Shown in pieces: positions 6,821-7,755 of a stretch of DNA of 7,755 bases; position 1 is the stretch's first letter, and every line of letters begins with the position of its first letter. The DNA comes from JBAWZR01 sp037142915. Lineage in GTDB: Bacteria > Patescibacteriota > Minisyncoccia > Moranbacterales > UBA1568. The position numbers were made by a program, and so were the translations under genes. The DNA is taken from assembly GCA_037142915.1 (NCBI GenBank), contig JBAWZR010000050.1, forward strand, positions 1-7,755. Direction: 5' to 3'. The notes under the pieces were generated by a model, which was not told the DNA's origin, did no database searches, and was given only the letters and a program-made list of their open reading frames with translations.

Positions 6821-6846
6821 AAAAAAACAACCCCCGTGAAAGGGGG
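6821..6846 (-). terminator. Intrinsic terminator of small RNA 1
   Basis: Read on the minus strand: CCCCC (6846-6842), a six-base loop UUUCAC, GGGGG (6835-6831), then UUGUUUUUUU (6830-6821). The U tail exists only on the minus strand; on the plus strand the hairpin is followed by AATAACC. It therefore ends a minus-strand transcript and not the DUF3800 mRNA, whose stop is 6 bases beyond the tail. Confidence 0.88.
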
Positions 6847-6906
6847 AATAACCTATTCGCCTGGGGCGAAGACCCGCCATACGGTCGGTGTTCGGTTACT
6901 GTTTGT
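6821..6906 (-). ncRNA. Small RNA candidate 1, about 86 nt, unknown family
   Basis: A minus-strand promoter (TTGACA-17-TATATT) and an intrinsic terminator bracket a region with no credible gene, giving a predicted RNA from about 6906 to 6821. By eye it folds well. P1 pairs 6900-6894 (AGUAACC) with 6853-6847 (GGUUAUU), 7 bp with one G-U. Inside are hairpin A, 6886-6882 GACCG with 6876-6871 CGGGUC (one bulged G, loop UAUGG), and hairpin B, 6870-6865 UUCGCC with 6861-6856 GGCGAA (loop CCA). The hairpins abut, suggesting stacking, and their loops contain complementary UGG and CCA. The terminator hairpin follows directly after P1. I recognise no known RNA family; it is not a tRNA. It converges on the DUF3800 gene, and its promoter is back-to-back with that of the NYN gene. 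Confidence 0.68.
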
Positions 6907-6912
6907 ACTTTC

Positions 6913-6941
6913 AATATATACCCGGACGTTCTTTCTGTCAA
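6913..6941 (-). promoter_or_regulatory. Sigma70 promoter of small RNA 1
   Basis: On the minus strand TTGACA (6941-6936) is perfect, the spacer is 17 bases and TATATT (6918-6913) matches the -10 consensus at 5 of 6 positions. It has the same architecture as the groES promoter in this window. It lies 9 bases from the 25-base repeat that drives the NYN gene in the opposite direction. Confidence 0.82.
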
Positions 6942-6950
6942 GTCTCCAAA

Positions 6951-6975
6951 AATCCCGAAATATGGGTTATACTGG
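6951..6975 (+). repeat. 25-base promoter repeat, copy 2
   Basis: This is identical to 6209-6233 and lies 742 bases downstream in the same orientation. It holds the -10 box of the NYN gene. The two copies flank the DUF3800 gene plus small RNA 1. Immediately downstream the sequences diverge: copy 1 runs into an ATG after 5 bases, copy 2 has a further 25 bases before its ATG. Confidence 0.9.
6968..6973 (+). promoter_or_regulatory. -10 box for the NYN gene
   Basis: TATACT (6968-6973) lies within repeat copy 2. Transcription would start near 6980 and give a leader of about 20 bases before the ATG at 7001. The -35 position (6945-6950, TCCAAA) is poor. The leader ends GAATTTAT directly before ATG and has no Shine-Dalgarno sequence. 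Confidence 0.6.
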
Positions 6976-7000
6976 TAGATATTGGTAATTTTGAATTTAT

Positions 7001-7513
7001 ATGAAAAAAACGAAAAAAACATTTGCCTACATCGACGCGGCCAATTTGCATCGGGGAGTCCAAGATCTTGGTTGGAATATGGACTACTTTCGTTTTCACA
7101 GTTGGTTGAAAAACAAATATGCCGTTGATCGCGCCTACCTTTTCATCGGACTCATACCGAAACATAAGAATCTTTACACGATGCTTCAGGAGGCGGGGTT
7201 TACTCTCGTTTTCAATGAAACAACCTATGATGGAGATGGAAAGGCGAAGGGGAATTGTGATGCCGATCTCGTCCTCCATGTGATGCGCGATGCCTATGAA
7301 GGTGAATTTGATGGAGCGGTTATCGTTTCGGGTGACGGTGATTATGCGAGTCTCGTCTCATTTTTATCTGAAAAGAATAAATTGGTCGTTGTTCTTGCTC
7401 CGAATTCCAAAAAATGTTCAATTTTGCTCAAACGAACTGGTGTTCCAATTACCTATCTCAATGAGTTGAAAGACAAGCTAAAAAGAAAAAGCCCCCGAAC
7501 AGGCAAAACCTGA
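7001..7513 (+). CDS. NYN domain protein (LabA/DUF88-like, PIN-like RNase fold)
   Basis: The 170-residue product is a single NYN domain, a PIN-like fold with predicted metal-dependent RNase activity. Visible motifs are FAYIDAANLHRG (D12, N15), KGNCDADLVLHVMRDA (D87, D89) and VIVSGDGDYASLV (D112, D114); these acidic residues match the expected metal-binding site. A lysine-rich tail (KDKLKRKSPRTGKT) closes the protein. The start is the ATG after the promoter repeat; no alternative upstream start exists on the predicted mRNA. The last codons (7491-7513) are at the same time the terminator stem of small RNA 2 on the other strand, which constrains the tail sequence. The target is unknown. Like the DUF3800 protein upstream it has an RNase-type fold and the same promoter repeat, which suggests shared regulation. 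The family is certain; the function is not. Confidence 0.88.
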   Translation: MKKTKKTFAYIDAANLHRGVQDLGWNMDYFRFHSWLKNKYAVDRAYLFIGLIPKHKNLYTMLQEAGFTLVFNETTYDGDGKAKGNCDADLVLHVMRDAYEGEFDGAVIVSGDGDYASLVSFLSEKNKLVVVLAPNSKKCSILLKRTGVPITYLNELKDKLKRKSPRTGKT

Positions 7514-7519
7514 ACAGGG
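7480..7519 (-). terminator. Intrinsic terminator of small RNA 2, inside the NYN 3' end
   Basis: On the minus strand CCCUG (7519-7515) pairs with CGGGG (7497-7493, one U-G). Opposed UU pairs follow, then CAGG (7512-7509) pairs with CCUG (7503-7500) around loop UUUUG. The tail is GCUUUUUCUUUUU (7492-7480). The plus strand has only TCTCTTTC after the stem, so the hairpin favours minus-strand termination but could weakly end the NYN mRNA too. Confidence 0.75.
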
Positions 7520-7537
7520 TCTCTTTCGTAGTGATGT
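7480..7537 (-). ncRNA. Small RNA candidate 2, about 58 nt, unknown family
   Basis: A minus-strand TTGACA-17-TACACT promoter and a strong terminator define a short predicted RNA from about 7537 to 7480. Only some 18 bases (ACAUCACUACGAAAGAGA) precede the terminator stem, so the RNA is essentially a single-stranded 5' tail plus an interrupted hairpin. It is antisense to the last codons and 3' UTR of the NYN gene and could pair with that mRNA. I recognise no family. It could alternatively be a bidirectional terminator next to a chance promoter, so confidence is lower than for small RNA 1. Confidence 0.5.
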
Positions 7538-7543
7538 ACCTAT

Positions 7544-7572
7544 AGTGTACACCCGAATCTGAACCGTGTCAA
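7544..7572 (-). promoter_or_regulatory. Sigma70 promoter of small RNA 2, with palindrome at the -10 box
   Basis: On the minus strand there is TTGACA (7572-7567), a 17-base spacer and TACACT (7549-7544, 4 of 6, with the key T-A and final T kept). The -10 box overlaps a perfect palindrome GTGTACAC (7545-7552). A second TGTAC lies 11 bases away (7535-7539), about one helical turn, which would suit a repressor site. Confidence 0.62.
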
Positions 7573-7576
7573 CCCA

Positions 7577-7605
7577 GTGAAAAAAGACAAGAAATAGGGT
7601 ACAAT
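7577..7605 (+). promoter_or_regulatory. Promoter for a leaderless ABC transporter mRNA
   Basis: GTGAAA (7577-7582, 4 of 6 to TTGACA), a 17-base spacer and TACAAT (7600-7605) lie exactly 7 bases before the ATG at 7613. The region GAAATAGGG before the -10 box resembles GAAATATGGG of the 25-base repeat. It is back-to-back with the promoter of small RNA 2. Confidence 0.72.
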
Positions 7606-7612
7606 AGAATGT

Positions 7613-7755
7613 ATGGATACAAATATCGCCATCAGTGTCAAAAATGTCTCCAAAACCTTCCGCATACCTCATGAAAAAGTGAGCAGTCTTCGTGGCGCTT
7701 TCACCCAGGCCTTCAATGGTCGGCGCACCTATGAGGAGTTCAAAGCCCTCGACGA
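7613..7755 (+). CDS. ABC transporter ATP-binding protein, polysaccharide/teichoic-acid export type (3' end outside window)
   Basis: Forty-seven residues are visible, running off the window end without a stop. The sequence IAISVKNVSKTFRIPHEKVS, followed by a basic stretch and YEEFKALD, is the typical N-terminus of the Wzt/TagH-type ATPase that energises export of O-antigen or teichoic-acid-like polymers with a membrane permease. In this group the first strand is followed by an insert with RIPHEK-like residues before the Walker A strand, which matches. The Walker A, signature and Walker B motifs lie beyond the window, so activity cannot be judged. The start is set by a -10 box 7 bases upstream, which implies a leaderless mRNA. 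Its first 11 bases equal those of the DUF3800 gene. Genes for the permease and glycosyltransferases are expected downstream. Confidence 0.83.
   Translation, partial: MDTNIAISVKNVSKTFRIPHEKVSSLRGAFTQAFNGRRTYEEFKALD

Noticed and set aside
6644..6880. Minus-strand 78-codon open frame starting in the small RNA 1 region (MAGLRPRRIGYSPF)
   Set aside because: It would need transcription through the strong minus-strand terminator at 6821-6846 and then runs antisense to the DUF3800 gene; base pairing, not coding, explains the start region.
6841..6906. tRNA-like element, because of several short stems
   Set aside because: There is no 7-bp acceptor stem with CCA end, no T-loop GTTCGANTC, and no anticodon arm in the right place.
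6209..6975. CRISPR repeats
   Set aside because: There are only two copies, separated by 717 bases containing a gene, and no cas genes.
6786..7022. Minus-strand 78-codon open frame across the 6815-7000 intergenic region
   Set aside because: It overlaps the promoter repeat and the NYN start, has no promoter or domain, and lies over clear regulatory elements.
6239..7513. DUF3800 and NYN as a classic two-protein toxin-antitoxin pair
   Set aside because: They have separate promoters, are 186 bases apart with an opposing transcript between them, and neither resembles an antitoxin.

Overview
The window reads as a bacterial chromosome segment with compact, tightly packed genes. Several traits suggest a Candidate Phyla Radiation (Patescibacteria/Parcubacteria-like) genome: almost no Shine-Dalgarno sequences, start codons sitting directly at promoters, a divergent PriA, an orphan groES and a KGNCDAD-type NYN protein. 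This placement is an inference; there is no rRNA or other phylogenetic marker here.

Layout, left to right. (1) 1-1358, + strand: the 3' part of mreC, then mreD, the cell-shape/elongasome genes; mreB is presumably upstream. (2) 1355-1698: a consensus sigma70 promoter whose -35 box contains the mreD stop codon drives a solitary groES with no groEL next to it. (3) 1749-1781: a symmetric, bidirectional terminator separates groES from the converging operon. (4) 6145 down to 1789, - strand: a priA-def-fmt-rhodanese operon from an extended -10 promoter at 6172-6180. It joins replication restart (PriA) with N-terminal formyl-Met chemistry (Fmt formylates initiator tRNA, Def removes the formyl group) and ends in a membrane-anchored tandem rhodanese-like protein with no cysteine at all. 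(5) 6209-7612: an AT-richer accessory stretch with a DUF3800 protein and a NYN/PIN-like protein, both predicted RNase-type folds. Each is preceded by the same 25-base promoter repeat, and each is followed by a convergent minus-strand small-RNA candidate with its own TTGACA-17-TAnnnT promoter and intrinsic terminator. (6) 7613-end: the start of a polysaccharide/teichoic-acid-type ABC transporter ATPase, apparently leaderless.

The most notable signal is in region 5. Two undescribed small-RNA candidates, at about 6906-6821 and 7537-7480 on the minus strand, alternate with the plus-strand genes in a repeated gene-then-convergent-RNA arrangement with back-to-back promoters. The first RNA folds by eye into a closed three-way junction plus terminator. 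The 25-base repeats flank the DUF3800 gene and the first RNA, so recombination between them could add or remove that cassette while leaving a working promoter for the NYN gene. No CRISPR array, tRNA, rRNA, transposase or integrase is visible.
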